Positions 10,501-19,017 are shown, counted from the stretch's first letter. The stretch: DNA of 64,000 bases from JAXHMB01 sp034521755 (GCA_034521755.1 JAXHMB010000003.1:817183-881182); one strand, 5' to 3'. Translations and numbers: made by a program. The notes: generated by a model not told the origin, from the letters alone.

Positions 10501-11908
10501 AAGCCGTACATGAGAGTGGGTGCAAACGCACAGCTTTTTCTTCAATAAGTACCGGCTGATAAGCCTGGATACCTAATCTGTGCAGTGTCGGTGCACGGTT
10601 AAGCAGTATAGGGTGTCCGTCAATCACATTTTCAAGAACTTCCCACACAACTTGATCGCGTCGGTCAACAACTTTTTTTGCACTTTTCACGGTCTTCACA
10701 TAACCGCGCTCAATGAGGCGGCGGATTATAAATGGCTTATAAAGCTCTACCGCCATTTCTTTTGGAAGACCACATTGGTGCATTTTCAGTTCCGGACCTA
10801 CAACAATTACTGAACGGCCGGAATAGTCGACACGCTTACCAAGCAGGTTTTGACGGAAACGACCACTCTTGCCTTTCAGCATATCACTGAGAGATTTCAG
10901 AGGTCGGTTGTTACTCCGTACTGCGTTAGATTTTCTTGAATTATCATACAGTGAATCAACCGCTTCCTGAAGCATGCGTTTTTCATTACGCAAAATCACA
11001 TCAGGAGCTTTAATATCAATAAGTCTCTTGAGGCGATTGTTGCGAATGATGACCCGGCGGTATAAATCGTTCAGGTCGGATGTCGCAAAACGGCCACCTT
11101 CCAAAGGCACCAGCGGACGCAATTCCGGTGGAATAACCGGGATAACACTTTGCACCATCCACTCGGGACGGTTTTCCGTGTGCTGATTCGCTGCTCGGAA
11201 AGATTCTATAACCTGCAGACGCTTCAATTTCTTTTTCTTACGCATCTGAGATGTCTCATTGCGCACTTCATAACGCAGGCGATAAGCAAGACTATCCAAG
11301 TCTTGAGCTGCAAGAAGAAGCTGAATAGCTTCAGCACCTTCTTTAGCTACAAACTTTTCTTCATCGTCATCATCAAGCTCCCAATGGTCTTCGGGCATCT
11401 GATCCAGAAGGTCATAATACTCTTCTTCTGAAATAAGATCCCCACGCTTATAGCCAAGGTCGCGGGTCATTCCCGGATTGATAATTACATACGTTTCGTA
11501 ATAAACAACCTTACTCAGGTTCTTAGAAGAATACCCAAGAAGGTAAGCAAGTTTGTTTGGCAGAGATTTAAAATACCATATATGTACTACGGGAACAGTC
11601 AGGGAAATATGACCCATGCGTTCACGACGTACAGCTTTACGTGTTACTTCAACACCACATCTATCGCAGATGATGCCTTTGTAACGAATTCTTTTGTATT
11701 TACCGCAATGGCATTCGTAATCTTTAACCGGTCCAAAGATCTTTTCACAAAAAAGACCATCCATTTCCGGTTTAAATGTGCGGTAGTTAATTGTTTCGGG
11801 TGTAAGAACTTCGCCATGCGAACGAGACAAAATGGTCTCTGGTGATGCCAGTGAGACACCAATGCTGTCGAAGTCTTTCGAAACTGTTAATGTATTAGTA
11901 GTCGGCAA
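7571..11908 (-). CDS. rpoC: DNA-directed RNA polymerase subunit beta'
   Basis: 1445 residues, full length. The zinc-binding motif is at Cys66, 68, 81 and 84 (ECHCGKYKR...CDRCG). The catalytic Mg-binding NADFDGDQ motif is at residues 471-478 with D473, D475 and D477. A second Cys cluster (CETERGVCSKCYG) lies toward the C-terminal half. The C-terminus is acidic (DEDEEE and similar). Translation starts at a TTG (bases 11906-11908) with GGAGG at 11916-11920 about 7 nt upstream; no ATG fits the conserved N-terminus. It follows rpoB after a 56-nt spacer and ends at the bidirectional terminator. It forms the active-site cleft of RNA polymerase with RpoB. Confidence 0.98.
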   Translation of the reverse strand: MPTTNTLTVSKDFDSIGVSLASPETILSRSHGEVLTPETINYRTFKPEMDGLFCEKIFGPVKDYECHCGKYKRIRYKGIICDRCGVEVTRKAVRRERMGHISLTVPVVHIWYFKSLPNKLAYLLGYSSKNLSKVVYYETYVIINPGMTRDLGYKRGDLISEEEYYDLLDQMPEDHWELDDDDEEKFVAKEGAEAIQLLLAAQDLDSLAYRLRYEVRNETSQMRKKKKLKRLQVIESFRAANQHTENRPEWMVQSVIPVIPPELRPLVPLEGGRFATSDLNDLYRRVIIRNNRLKRLIDIKAPDVILRNEKRMLQEAVDSLYDNSRKSNAVRSNNRPLKSLSDMLKGKSGRFRQNLLGKRVDYSGRSVIVVGPELKMHQCGLPKEMAVELYKPFIIRRLIERGYVKTVKSAKKVVDRRDQVVWEVLENVIDGHPILLNRAPTLHRLGIQAYQPVLIEEKAVRLHPLSCTAFNADFDGDQMAVHLPLSHDAILEASVLMLGSHNLLSPASGGPIAVPSQDMVLGIYYLTKMANDQRGEGKTFADMDEVLIAYDQNRIDLHAKINVRIPQENEEGELEHEIIKTTTGRVIFNQILPEEIEFKNRTLGKKELRGVIAEIHAAVGTARTADFLDEMKSLGFEKATVGGLSFSLEDIVIPDEKKDLIQKAQDEVSEITERYEMGFITDNERYNQVIDKWTSTTNRVSETLFTELTNDREGFNPVFMMADSGARGSKEQIRQLGGMRGLMAKPQKSSMQSGNEVIENPILSSFKEGLTVLEYFISTHGARKGLADTALKTADAGYLTRRLVDVSQDIIINEVDCGTLRGLKMKALKDNEDVIESLEDRILGRVSLHDIYDPISDEHICEANQMIDETVAKKIAETSIEEVEIRSVLTCETERGVCSKCYGRDLSRGTMVQVGEAVGVIAAQSIGEPGTQLTLRTFHVGGTASRMESESMHKTKFEGTVQFENVRVVEYDDGEEVHNIVLSRAGEIKILDEENTVLTTYNIPYGSELLVEEGDEVPKGVPLCKWDPYNANIYAEIDGTIEYKDIMEDITFSEETDSQTGHREKVVIDSKDRSLVPTLMVKGSDDRVREKTLPVDTHIVVDDGEDVSAGQVLAKIPRSTGQSKDITAGLPRVTELFEARSPSDPAAVSEIDGIVRFGGRKRGKQEVIVESKDGKSEKTYLISLSKHILVQENDYVKAGQQLSDGTIPAEEILNILGPYAVQSYLVNEIQEVYRLQGVAINDKHIEVIVRTMMQKVEITDPGDTMFLEGDKVDRFEVNNKNDELIGKFVVTDPGGSELKQGRILDRREVREINNELIKEGKDELETREAEPAISKPILLGITRAALSTESWLSAASFQETTKVLTQASVEAKKDFLMGLKENVVVGHKVPAGTGLRKYEDLIVGPKTELDEDEEEVAKVFEQLSAGEENGEGEAQKAADVEEDES

Positions 11909-11964
11909 GGTAATACCTCCGGGTTGACTTTATGTAACAGTGTAAAATTCTTGTTCTGGGTTGA

Positions 11965-14900
11965 CTAATCAATGTGAACTTCAAGACCAAGTCCCATAAG
12001 CTCACGCAGCAGTACCTTAAATGACTCTGGCACATCGCCTTCAGGTAAGTTTTCACCCTTAACGATTGCTTCGTAAACACGGGAGCGACCTTTCACATCG
12101 TCACTCTTTACGGTAAGCATCTCTTTGAGAATGCTTGATGCACCATATGCATACAGTGCCCAAACCTCCATTTCTCCGAGACGCTGACCGCCAAACTGAG
12201 CTTTACCACCCAGCGGCTGCTGTGTAATTAATGAATATGGACCAATAGAACGGGCATGCATCTTATCTTCAATCAAGTGATTGAGCTTAAGCATGTAAAT
12301 GTATCCAACCGTTGTTTTTTGATCCATCGGCTCACCGGTACGTCCATCATACAGAGTAACACGACCATCTTCCGGCAGTCCGGCTTCTTTCAATTTGTCT
12401 TTAACCTGCTCTTCAGAAGCACCATCAAAAATTGGTGATGCAAACTTAACACCCAATTTCTTGGCAGCCCATCCGAGAATGGTCTCATAGATCTGACCAA
12501 GGTTCATACGAGATGGTACACCCAATGGGTTGAGGCAAATATCCACAGGAGTTCCGTCTTCCATATATGGCATGTCTTCAACAGGAACAACTTTAGCTAT
12601 AACGCCTTTGTTTCCGTGCCGACCGGCCATCTTGTCACCCACCTGCAGCTTACGCTTCTTGGCAACATAGACTTTGGCTTTTTGAATAATTCCCGGTGGA
12701 AGATCATCTCCAACCTGAATCTGATACTTTCTTCGTTTGGCTTCGGTATCAATTTTTCTGCGCAGATCGCGATAGTTAGAGAACAGCTCCCGAACGTGAG
12801 CAACAAGCTCATCGTCAGTTGCCCAGTCAATATTTTCATTAATATTAACAGGATCGAGCTCTTCAAAGTCAGACTTACGATATTTCTCACCCTTAGGGAT
12901 CAGCTCAACACCGTTGAAGTCATAAACCCCTGGTGAGGTTTTATCTCTCAGCAGTGAGTAGAGTTTGTCTACCATCTGGCTGTTGAGTTCATCAACTTTA
13001 GCAGCATGGCGTTCATTTTCCTGCTCAACCTGTTTTTTCTCTTCTTTTCGAGATATCTGCTCATCGCGTTTGCGGCTGAAAAGCTTGGTATCAATAACGG
13101 TTCCATGCACTCCGGGTGGCACTTTCAATGACGCATCTTTTACATCACCGGCTTTGTCACCGAAAATCGCACGGAGCAATTTCTCTTCGGGCGTTGGATC
13201 AGTTTCACCTTTTGGTGTAATTTTACCAACCAAAATGTCGCTTGGGCCTATCTTAGCACCGACACGAATAATACCCTGTTCATCAAGGTCAGCCGTGGCT
13301 TCTTCGCTAACATTCGGTATTTCACGAGTCAGTTCTTCTTCGCCACGCTTGGTGTCACGAACCTGTTGTTCAAATTCTGTAATGTGAATAGAGGTGTATA
13401 GATCATCCTGAACAATACGCTCACTCACTACAATAGCATCCTCAAAGTTGTAGCCTCTCCAAGGCATAAAGCCAACAAGCAGGTTACGACCCAAGGCAAG
13501 CTCACCGCCATCAGTTGCACAACCATCAGCCAAAGTCTCACCTTTCTTAACTTTGTCGCCAACATCTACAATAGGCTTCTGGTTAATAGTAGTATCCTGA
13601 TTGGTTCGTTCAAACTTTGTAAGTTTATATTTCTTAATACCTTCATCAAAGAAGGTAAGCTGCTCTTCTTCTGTTCGCTTGTACTTCACGTGAATTTCAG
13701 TTGAGCTTACATACGTTACCTCACCGTCTTCTTCTGCTGTAATAATTGCACGGGAGTCTTTTGCCGCACGATGCTCCAGACCAGTACCAACAACTGGTGC
13801 TTCAGGTCGAAGTAATGGCACAGCTTGGCGCTGCATGTTTGATCCCATCAGTGCACGGTTGGCATCATTATGCTCTATAAATGGAATTAAGGCAGCTGCA
13901 ACCGATGTAATTTGATTAGTGGAAACATCCATGTATTCCACTTCTTCAGATGTTGCAAGCTGGTAGTTCCCATCTCTAAAACGAGAGAATATGTTCTCAT
14001 TTTTAAATACTCCTTTATCATCCAATGGAGCATTCGCCTGAGCAATAATCGTTTCATCTTCCTGCTCAGCGGAGAGATACTCAATATCTTTCGACACCTT
14101 ACCATCTTTAACCTTTCGGTACGGAGTCTCAATAAATCCAAAGTCATTCACTTTAGCATGTACGCAAAGTGATGATATCAAACCAATATTGGGGCCTTCC
14201 GGTGTTTCAATCGGACAAAGACGTCCATAGTGCGTGTAATGCACATCACGAACCTCAAAACCGGCACGCTCTCGTGTCAAACCACCGGGGCCAAGAGCTG
14301 ACATACGACGCTTGTGAGTCAATTCAGCAATAGGATTTGTTTGATCCATAAACTGTGACAACTGGTTGGTACCAAAGAAGGTGTTGATTACACTTGAGAT
14401 AGTACGTGCATTCACCAAATCTTGTGGTGTAAGCTGCTCGGCATCACGAGAGTTCATGCGCTCTTTTATAGTGCGAGACATACGAGCAAGACCAATAGAA
14501 AACTGTTGGCCTAATTGCTCACCGATAGTACGAATACGTCGGTTACTCAGGTGATCTATATCATCTACCTGAGATTTCATGTTCTTAAGGCGAATAACCT
14601 CTTTCACAATTGCGACAATATCTTCTTTCACAAGATAGCGGACATCCATATCCACATCATCCTGTTTCAGGCGTTTGTTTAGACGGTATCGTCCTACTTC
14701 ACCGAGGTCATATTTTTTGTCGCTAAAGAACAGTCGCTCTAATACCTGTCGCGCTGTTTCAGGATCCGGCATTTCACCGGTTCTGATTTGCTTATAAATT
14801 TCTCCTAAAGCAGTCTCTGTGCTGTGCGTAGGATCTTTACGCAGTGTATTCATCATTACATCACGCTCAGATTCTTCCGGCTCCATGGTTTGAACCTGAA

Positions 14901-15801
14901 CTTTCTCAACTTCAGCTTCCTTAAACATGCCGTAATCATCTTCAGTAATCTCATGATCACGTTCCAGCAGAACTTCACGATTAAGCGCTTCAGAAACCTC
15001 ACCGGTTTCCTCATCAACCACTTCCTCCATCTTTTCTTCGATGATATCACTGGCCAAACGTCGTCCTACCAGATTCTTCTTAAAGTCTTTCTTTGTTCCA
15101 AACTCAAACGTTTCGGTCAGCTCAAACAAGTTGAAAATTTCTTCATCCGTAGAATAACCGAGAGCTCTCAGCAAGGTAGAAGCCGGAACTTTTTTCTTGC
15201 GATCGATATATGCCCAAAGCACATCACGGATATCTGTAGAAAACTCGATCCATGAACCTTTAAAAGGGATGACGCGAGCATTATAAAGCTGAGTACCATT
15301 AGGGTGTTCATTCGTTCCAAAAAATACACCCGGTGATCGGTGTAACTGACTTACAATTACACGTTCTGAACCATTGACAATAAAGGTACCTTTCTCCGTC
15401 ATCCAAGGCAGATCGCCAAGAAATACTTCCTGTTCAATAGTTTCAGTTGCTTCATCATCGTCATCTACAGCAGAAAGACGCATTTTTGCTTTCAATGGAA
15501 CCGCATAAGAAAGACCACGCTCCTGGCATTCTTTCATGCTGTATTTTGGAGTATCTACACTGTAGTGAATAAACTCCAGAATATGCGTTTCCCGAGAATC
15601 CTGAATTGGGAAGTTTTCGTTAAATATTTTTTGTAGCCCTTGATTCTTTCGGTCTTCAGGGGCAATATCCAGCTGGGTGAATTCACCAAAAGATTCTAGC
15701 TGGATATCCAAAAAGTCAGGATAATCGAGCACATGTTCCGTACTGGCAAATGTAAGACGATCGGTAAAGGGGATTTTCTCCATTTTGCTTGTTTTACTCA
15801 A
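11965..15801 (-). CDS. rpoB: DNA-directed RNA polymerase subunit beta
   Basis: 1278 residues. The rifampicin-pocket segment FGTNQLSQFMDQTNP starts at residue 476 and carries the drug-sensitive residues D486, H496 and S501 (E. coli D516, H526, S531), so the sequence predicts a rifampicin-susceptible enzyme. GDKMAGRHGNKGV near the C-terminal third is the conserved active-site region. The start is TTG at 15799-15801, preceded by AAAGGAGAGG; an ATG six codons in has no ribosome binding site. It is the second-last gene of the L10/L12-RNA polymerase operon. The 163-nt spacer after rplL contains a strong hairpin. Confidence 0.98.
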   Translation of the reverse strand: MSKTSKMEKIPFTDRLTFASTEHVLDYPDFLDIQLESFGEFTQLDIAPEDRKNQGLQKIFNENFPIQDSRETHILEFIHYSVDTPKYSMKECQERGLSYAVPLKAKMRLSAVDDDDEATETIEQEVFLGDLPWMTEKGTFIVNGSERVIVSQLHRSPGVFFGTNEHPNGTQLYNARVIPFKGSWIEFSTDIRDVLWAYIDRKKKVPASTLLRALGYSTDEEIFNLFELTETFEFGTKKDFKKNLVGRRLASDIIEEKMEEVVDEETGEVSEALNREVLLERDHEITEDDYGMFKEAEVEKVQVQTMEPEESERDVMMNTLRKDPTHSTETALGEIYKQIRTGEMPDPETARQVLERLFFSDKKYDLGEVGRYRLNKRLKQDDVDMDVRYLVKEDIVAIVKEVIRLKNMKSQVDDIDHLSNRRIRTIGEQLGQQFSIGLARMSRTIKERMNSRDAEQLTPQDLVNARTISSVINTFFGTNQLSQFMDQTNPIAELTHKRRMSALGPGGLTRERAGFEVRDVHYTHYGRLCPIETPEGPNIGLISSLCVHAKVNDFGFIETPYRKVKDGKVSKDIEYLSAEQEDETIIAQANAPLDDKGVFKNENIFSRFRDGNYQLATSEEVEYMDVSTNQITSVAAALIPFIEHNDANRALMGSNMQRQAVPLLRPEAPVVGTGLEHRAAKDSRAIITAEEDGEVTYVSSTEIHVKYKRTEEEQLTFFDEGIKKYKLTKFERTNQDTTINQKPIVDVGDKVKKGETLADGCATDGGELALGRNLLVGFMPWRGYNFEDAIVVSERIVQDDLYTSIHITEFEQQVRDTKRGEEELTREIPNVSEEATADLDEQGIIRVGAKIGPSDILVGKITPKGETDPTPEEKLLRAIFGDKAGDVKDASLKVPPGVHGTVIDTKLFSRKRDEQISRKEEKKQVEQENERHAAKVDELNSQMVDKLYSLLRDKTSPGVYDFNGVELIPKGEKYRKSDFEELDPVNINENIDWATDDELVAHVRELFSNYRDLRRKIDTEAKRRKYQIQVGDDLPPGIIQKAKVYVAKKRKLQVGDKMAGRHGNKGVIAKVVPVEDMPYMEDGTPVDICLNPLGVPSRMNLGQIYETILGWAAKKLGVKFASPIFDGASEEQVKDKLKEAGLPEDGRVTLYDGRTGEPMDQKTTVGYIYMLKLNHLIEDKMHARSIGPYSLITQQPLGGKAQFGGQRLGEMEVWALYAYGASSILKEMLTVKSDDVKGRSRVYEAIVKGENLPEGDVPESFKVLLRELMGLGLEVHID

Positions 15802-15896
15802 AGGAACCTCTCCTTTAAAAGTTAATTAGATGGTGATGAGCCAAAATGCCACATAAAAGTTGCATCAAATATGAAGTGATTTTTGGCATGCAAACA

Positions 15897-15940
15897 GACG
15901 CCAATAGCCAATACCGATTATAACGATATTGGCTAGCGTC
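15897..15940 (-). promoter_or_regulatory. Long hairpin in the rplL-rpoB spacer (attenuator or RNase III site candidate)
   Basis: In the transcript, GACGC plus TAGCCAATA pairs with TATTGGCTA plus GCGTC. This gives about 14 bp with a 3-nt bulge, extended by a mismatch and two more pairs around an AT loop. It sits 24 nt beyond the rplL stop and lacks a U-tract, so it is not a classical terminator. E. coli has an attenuator and an RNase III site in the same position, lowering rpoBC relative to ribosomal proteins. That this hairpin does the same is inference. Confidence 0.55.
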
Positions 15941-15964
15941 AAATTGTACACAGATTATAGAAAA

Positions 15965-16339
15965 TTACTTCAACTCTACTTCTGCGCCAGCTTCTTCAAG
16001 CTTAGATTTGAGATCTTCAGCTTCGGCTTTGGCAACACCTTCTTTAATTGGGTTAGGTGCACCGTCAACCAGTTCTTTAGCTTCTTTCAAGCCAAGACCG
16101 GTGATGCCGCGAACTTCCTTAATAACTGCGATCTTCTTTTGACCAGCAGATTTGAGAATAACATCAAATTCTGTCTGCTCTTCTCCGCCGCCATCGCCGC
16201 CAGCTCCGCCGCCGGCAACAACTGCAGTAGCAGCCGCAGGTTTGATATCGTATTCTTCTTCAAGAACTTTAGCAAGTTCGTTTGCTTCTTTTACTGTTAA
16301 GTTGACTAATTGTTCAGCTATGTCTTTAACGTCAGCCAT
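15965..16339 (-). CDS. rplL: 50S ribosomal protein L7/L12
   Basis: 124 residues, normal length. It has an N-terminal dimerisation helix region (MADVKDIAEQLVNLTVKEANEL), an Ala/Gly-rich hinge (residues about 38-50), and the C-terminal factor-binding domain with KIAVIKEVRGITGLGLKEAK. It forms the multicopy stalk on L10 that recruits EF-Tu and EF-G. A GGAGA ribosome binding site is about 10 nt before the ATG. It lies 47 nt after rplJ within the rplKAJL-rpoBC operon. Confidence 0.97.
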   Translation of the reverse strand: MADVKDIAEQLVNLTVKEANELAKVLEEEYDIKPAAATAVVAGGGAGGDGGGEEQTEFDVILKSAGQKKIAVIKEVRGITGLGLKEAKELVDGAPNPIKEGVAKAEAEDLKSKLEEAGAEVELK

Positions 16340-16386
16340 GTTATTATTTCTCCGATTGATCTTTGTGTATGAAAATTTGTATTAGT

Positions 16387-16911
16387 TTATTCTTCGCCTT
16401 TTTCAGCGATAGTTTCAACAGCGCCGGCTATATTTCTACCGGGAGCATTAAGTGCACTAACTACGTTGGAAACAGGAGCAAGCAAGAGACCAACAATGTC
16501 TCCGATAACTTCGCTTTTGCTCTTCATTGATGCCAAGGTTTGCAGCTCGTCTTCACCGTAGAAATCTCCATCGATGATTGCAGCTTTAAACTTTGGTCGT
16601 TTATTTTCCTCGTAAAACTTATTGATCACTTTGGCCGGTGCGGCCAGCTCTTCTTCAACAAAGGCAAAACCATTTTGCTCGGCAAGGTGCGGATATAAAT
16701 CTTCAAATCCACCTACCTCATCCATAGCACGTTTCACCAAGGTATTTTTATACACCTTGAAGTTAATATTACCTTTGAAAAATTCGCTACGCAGTTCATT
16801 AATTTCAGAAACTGACATACCCGAATAGTTGGCGATATAAACAGCGCCGGCACTGTTCAGGTTTTCAGTAATTTCTTCAACAACTGCTTTTTTCTTTGCT
16901 AATGTTGCCAT
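16387..16911 (-). CDS. rplJ: 50S ribosomal protein L10
   Basis: 174 residues, typical for L10. It contains the N-terminal rRNA-binding domain (YSGMSVSEINELRSEF, VYKNTLVKRAM) and a C-terminal helix that carries L7/L12 dimers. GAGGAAA lies about 9 nt upstream of the ATG. It starts only 25 nt after the rplA stop, so there is little room here for the long autoregulatory leader that precedes rplJ in E. coli. Confidence 0.97.
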   Translation of the reverse strand: MATLAKKKAVVEEITENLNSAGAVYIANYSGMSVSEINELRSEFFKGNINFKVYKNTLVKRAMDEVGGFEDLYPHLAEQNGFAFVEEELAAPAKVINKFYEENKRPKFKAAIIDGDFYGEDELQTLASMKSKSEVIGDIVGLLLAPVSNVVSALNAPGRNIAGAVETIAEKGEE

Positions 16912-16936
16912 TATTTAATTTCCTCGTTTTAAATTC

Positions 16937-17635
16937 CTAAACGGAAATTACAGATGAACGACTCAGTTGAATACTTGGTCCCATGGTTGAGCTCATGTAC
17001 GCACTTTTAATGTACAGGCCCTTTGCAGATGCTGGACGCAACCGCATTACCGTTTTCAGGAATTCCAAAGCATTTTCACGAAGCTCGCTGGCATCAAAAC
17101 TTGTTTTGCCTACCGATGCATGTAGAATGCCGTATTTATCAACACGGAAATCTATTTTACCGGCTTTGGCTTCTTTGACAGCTTCACCAACTTCGTTCGT
17201 TACTGTACCACTTTTGGGATTAGGCATTAGTCCACGGGGACCTAAAACACGGCCCAGCTTACCAATTTTGCCCATAACATCCGGAGTGGCAACAATAACA
17301 TCGACGTCAGTCCATCCTTCTTCAATTTTTTTGATGTAATCATCAAGACCTACATGATCTGCGCCCGCCTCTTTTGCTTCTTCTTCTTTGGCTTCGTTCA
17401 CCAAAGCAAGAACACGCACCTCTTTACCTGTGCCGTGAGGCAAGGTAACAGAACCACGCACCATTTGATCGGCATGCTTGGGATCAACTCCAAGGCGCAA
17501 ATCTAAATCTACTGATGCATCGAACTTTACGGTAGAGGTCTTTTTGACGAGATCACAAGCTTCTTCCAGAGTATATTCTAAATCCTCATCGAGAAGTTTT
17601 GCAGCGTCCTGATATTTTTTTCCTCGTTTTGCCAT
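16937..17635 (-). CDS. rplA: 50S ribosomal protein L1
   Basis: 232 residues, usual length. It shows the two-domain L1 fold with FDASVDLDLRLGVDPKHADQ, LPHGTGK, the GRVLGPRGLMPNPKSGTV core motif, and KIDFRVDKYGILHASVGK. L1 forms the mobile E-site stalk and in many bacteria represses its own operon by binding mRNA. A GAGGAA ribosome binding site precedes the ATG. It begins 16 nt after rplK, consistent with co-translation. Confidence 0.97.
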   Translation of the reverse strand: MAKRGKKYQDAAKLLDEDLEYTLEEACDLVKKTSTVKFDASVDLDLRLGVDPKHADQMVRGSVTLPHGTGKEVRVLALVNEAKEEEAKEAGADHVGLDDYIKKIEEGWTDVDVIVATPDVMGKIGKLGRVLGPRGLMPNPKSGTVTNEVGEAVKEAKAGKIDFRVDKYGILHASVGKTSFDASELRENALEFLKTVMRLRPASAKGLYIKSAYMSSTMGPSIQLSRSSVISV

Positions 17636-17651
17636 AATTCTAACGATTCCT

Positions 17652-18083
17652 CTATTTATTTCTTAAAACTCTAAGACCCATGCTGCGTGCAGTACCGGCA
17701 ATCATTTCTGCTGCCCGTTCTACCTCGTGTGCATTAAGATCTTCCATTTTCTGTTCTGCTATATCTTTACACTGCGTCCAAGTTACCTGGCCCACCTTAT
17801 TACGGTTGGGTTCTCCGGAACCGGACTTAATATTTGCAGCTTTCTTTAGCAGTACAGCAGCTGGCGGAGTTTTAGTTTTGAATGTAAATGACTTATCCTG
17901 AAACACAGTAATTTCGACAGGTATAATAGTACCGGCCTTTTCTTGTGTAGCAGCATTAAAAGCCTTACAAAACTCCATAATATTAATTCCAGCCTGACCT
18001 AATGCAGGACCTACCGGAGGAGCAGGGTTTGCCTGTCCGCCTCGGATCTGGAGCTTAAGAACTGTGTCTACTTTTTTTGCCAT
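17652..18083 (-). CDS. rplK: 50S ribosomal protein L11
   Basis: 143 residues, standard length. It has KLQIRGGQANPAPPVGPALGQAGINIMEFCK at the N-terminus (proline-rich L11 signature) and a C-terminal 23S rRNA-binding domain (GTARSMGLRV). L11 contributes to the GTPase-associated centre with L10 and L12. The ATG is not preceded by a clear Shine-Dalgarno, only an AT-rich stretch. It follows nusG after 74 nt. Confidence 0.97.
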   Translation of the reverse strand: MAKKVDTVLKLQIRGGQANPAPPVGPALGQAGINIMEFCKAFNAATQEKAGTIIPVEITVFQDKSFTFKTKTPPAAVLLKKAANIKSGSGEPNRNKVGQVTWTQCKDIAEQKMEDLNAHEVERAAEMIAGTARSMGLRVLRNK

Positions 18084-18157
18084 TATAATTACTGCTTGTA
18101 CTTAAATGTTTAATTCTACGCGTAATAGCTCACTTTTGCATCAAGTGATTTTTGTGG

Positions 18158-18721
18158 TCAAGTTGCAGGTTCTACCTGGTTCACATCAACTTCAACCGGG
18201 GTCTTTCGACCAAAAATACTTACCATGACCCGTAACTTGAGTTTATCAGAATTAACCTCTTGTACGGTGCCATCAAAATCTTTAAACGGTCCATCAATAA
18301 CTTTAACAAGATCCCCTTCATCATAAGGGATTTCTACAACGCCACCCTGTTCCATCATTTCCTGGTTATCTTGCACGCGACCAAGAATGCGATCAACTTC
18401 TTTCTTGCGAAGCGGGCTCGGCACTGTTTCATTCTTACCTTTCAAAAAGCCAATAGTTGACGGTGCTCCCTGAACCAGGTTATTTACTTCTTCATCATAG
18501 ATGGTTCGGAGTAAAATATAACCCGGGAAAAAATTCTTTTCCCTTGTCTTCTTCTTTCCCGATCGTATTTCAACTATGGTTTCTGTTGGTATGAGGATCT
18601 CAACAATCTTGTCTTCCAGACCCTGAAGCTCAATTTCACGCTCCAAATATTCCTTTACCTTATTCTCGTGGTTTGAAAAACAGCGAACCACATACCAGCT
18701 ATGTTCTCTATCTTTTGTCAT
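18158..18721 (-). CDS. nusG: Transcription termination/antitermination factor NusG
   Basis: 187 residues. The N-terminal NGN domain begins WYVVRCFSNHENKVKEYLE and includes KNFFPGYILL. The C-terminal KOW domain contains GDLVKVIDGPFKDFDGTV. NusG binds RNA polymerase as a processivity factor and links it to Rho or S10. The start ATG overlaps the secE stop by 4 nt, so the two are translationally coupled, as in most bacteria. Confidence 0.97.
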   Translation of the reverse strand: MTKDREHSWYVVRCFSNHENKVKEYLEREIELQGLEDKIVEILIPTETIVEIRSGKKKTREKNFFPGYILLRTIYDEEVNNLVQGAPSTIGFLKGKNETVPSPLRKKEVDRILGRVQDNQEMMEQGGVVEIPYDEGDLVKVIDGPFKDFDGTVQEVNSDKLKLRVMVSIFGRKTPVEVDVNQVEPAT

Positions 18722-18900
18722 GAATAAACGGCCTCTAGTATTGTACTGTACACTTGATCTACCCCAAAAATGAATGCAGATAGAATTATAGTAAATACAA
18801 CAACTACAATCGTATAATCGACAAGTTCTTGCTGTGATGGCCAGGAAACCTTTTTCATTTCCTTTCGCACATCTTCTAAATAAGCTTTTATTTTATTCAT
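18718..18900 (-). CDS. secE: Preprotein translocase subunit SecE
   Basis: 60 residues, the short single-TM form of SecE. It has a basic amphipathic helix (YLEDVRKEMKKVSWPSQQEL, with the conserved KVSWPS motif) followed by one TM segment (about residues 29-50). SecE clamps SecY in the inner membrane. It overlaps nusG by 4 nt. Upstream lie the tRNA-Trp remnant and tRNA-Trp, so a promoter for secE would be in that 136-nt stretch or further upstream. Confidence 0.95.
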   Translation of the reverse strand: MNKIKAYLEDVRKEMKKVSWPSQQELVDYTIVVVVFTIILSAFIFGVDQVYSTILEAVYS

Positions 18901-18924
18901 GAATACAATTTATTCTTAACACTT

Positions 18925-19017
18925 GTACGAGTGGAAGGACTTAGCCACATCCGCCAGCCGGCGGATTGGAGTCCGTTGCTCCACATTAAACTTGGCAGAG
19001 CAACTTTCCACCTACTC
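18925..19017 (-). pseudogene. tRNA-Trp-derived remnant carrying a palindromic element
   Basis: This stretch matches parts of the adjacent tRNA-Trp gene. GTGGAAGGACTT equals its 3' acceptor/T side, and TTGGAG-CCGTTGCTC equals its anticodon/D side with one change. In place of the 3' anticodon stem and variable loop it has the 20-nt element ATCCGCCAGCCGGCGGATTG (18949-18968). There is also an inverted pair GTTGCTC (18975-18981) / GAGCAAC (18998-19004) and an outer pair GTGGAA (18931-18936) / TTCCAC (19006-19011). It cannot form a normal tRNA. Confidence 0.7.
18949..18968. repeat. 20-nt palindromic element, copy 1
   Basis: ATCCGCC and GGCGGAT form a perfect 7-bp stem with loop AGCC. The same 20 nt recurs at 60750-60769, also inside a tRNA-derived remnant and in the same orientation on the + strand, although the two host remnants are on opposite strands. 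Confidence 0.85.

Noticed and set aside
12965..13387. 140-codon open frame opposite rpoB, Ser-rich
   Set aside because: Serine-rich translation is the usual result of reading the complement of Glu/Lys-rich coding sequence. No supporting signal.
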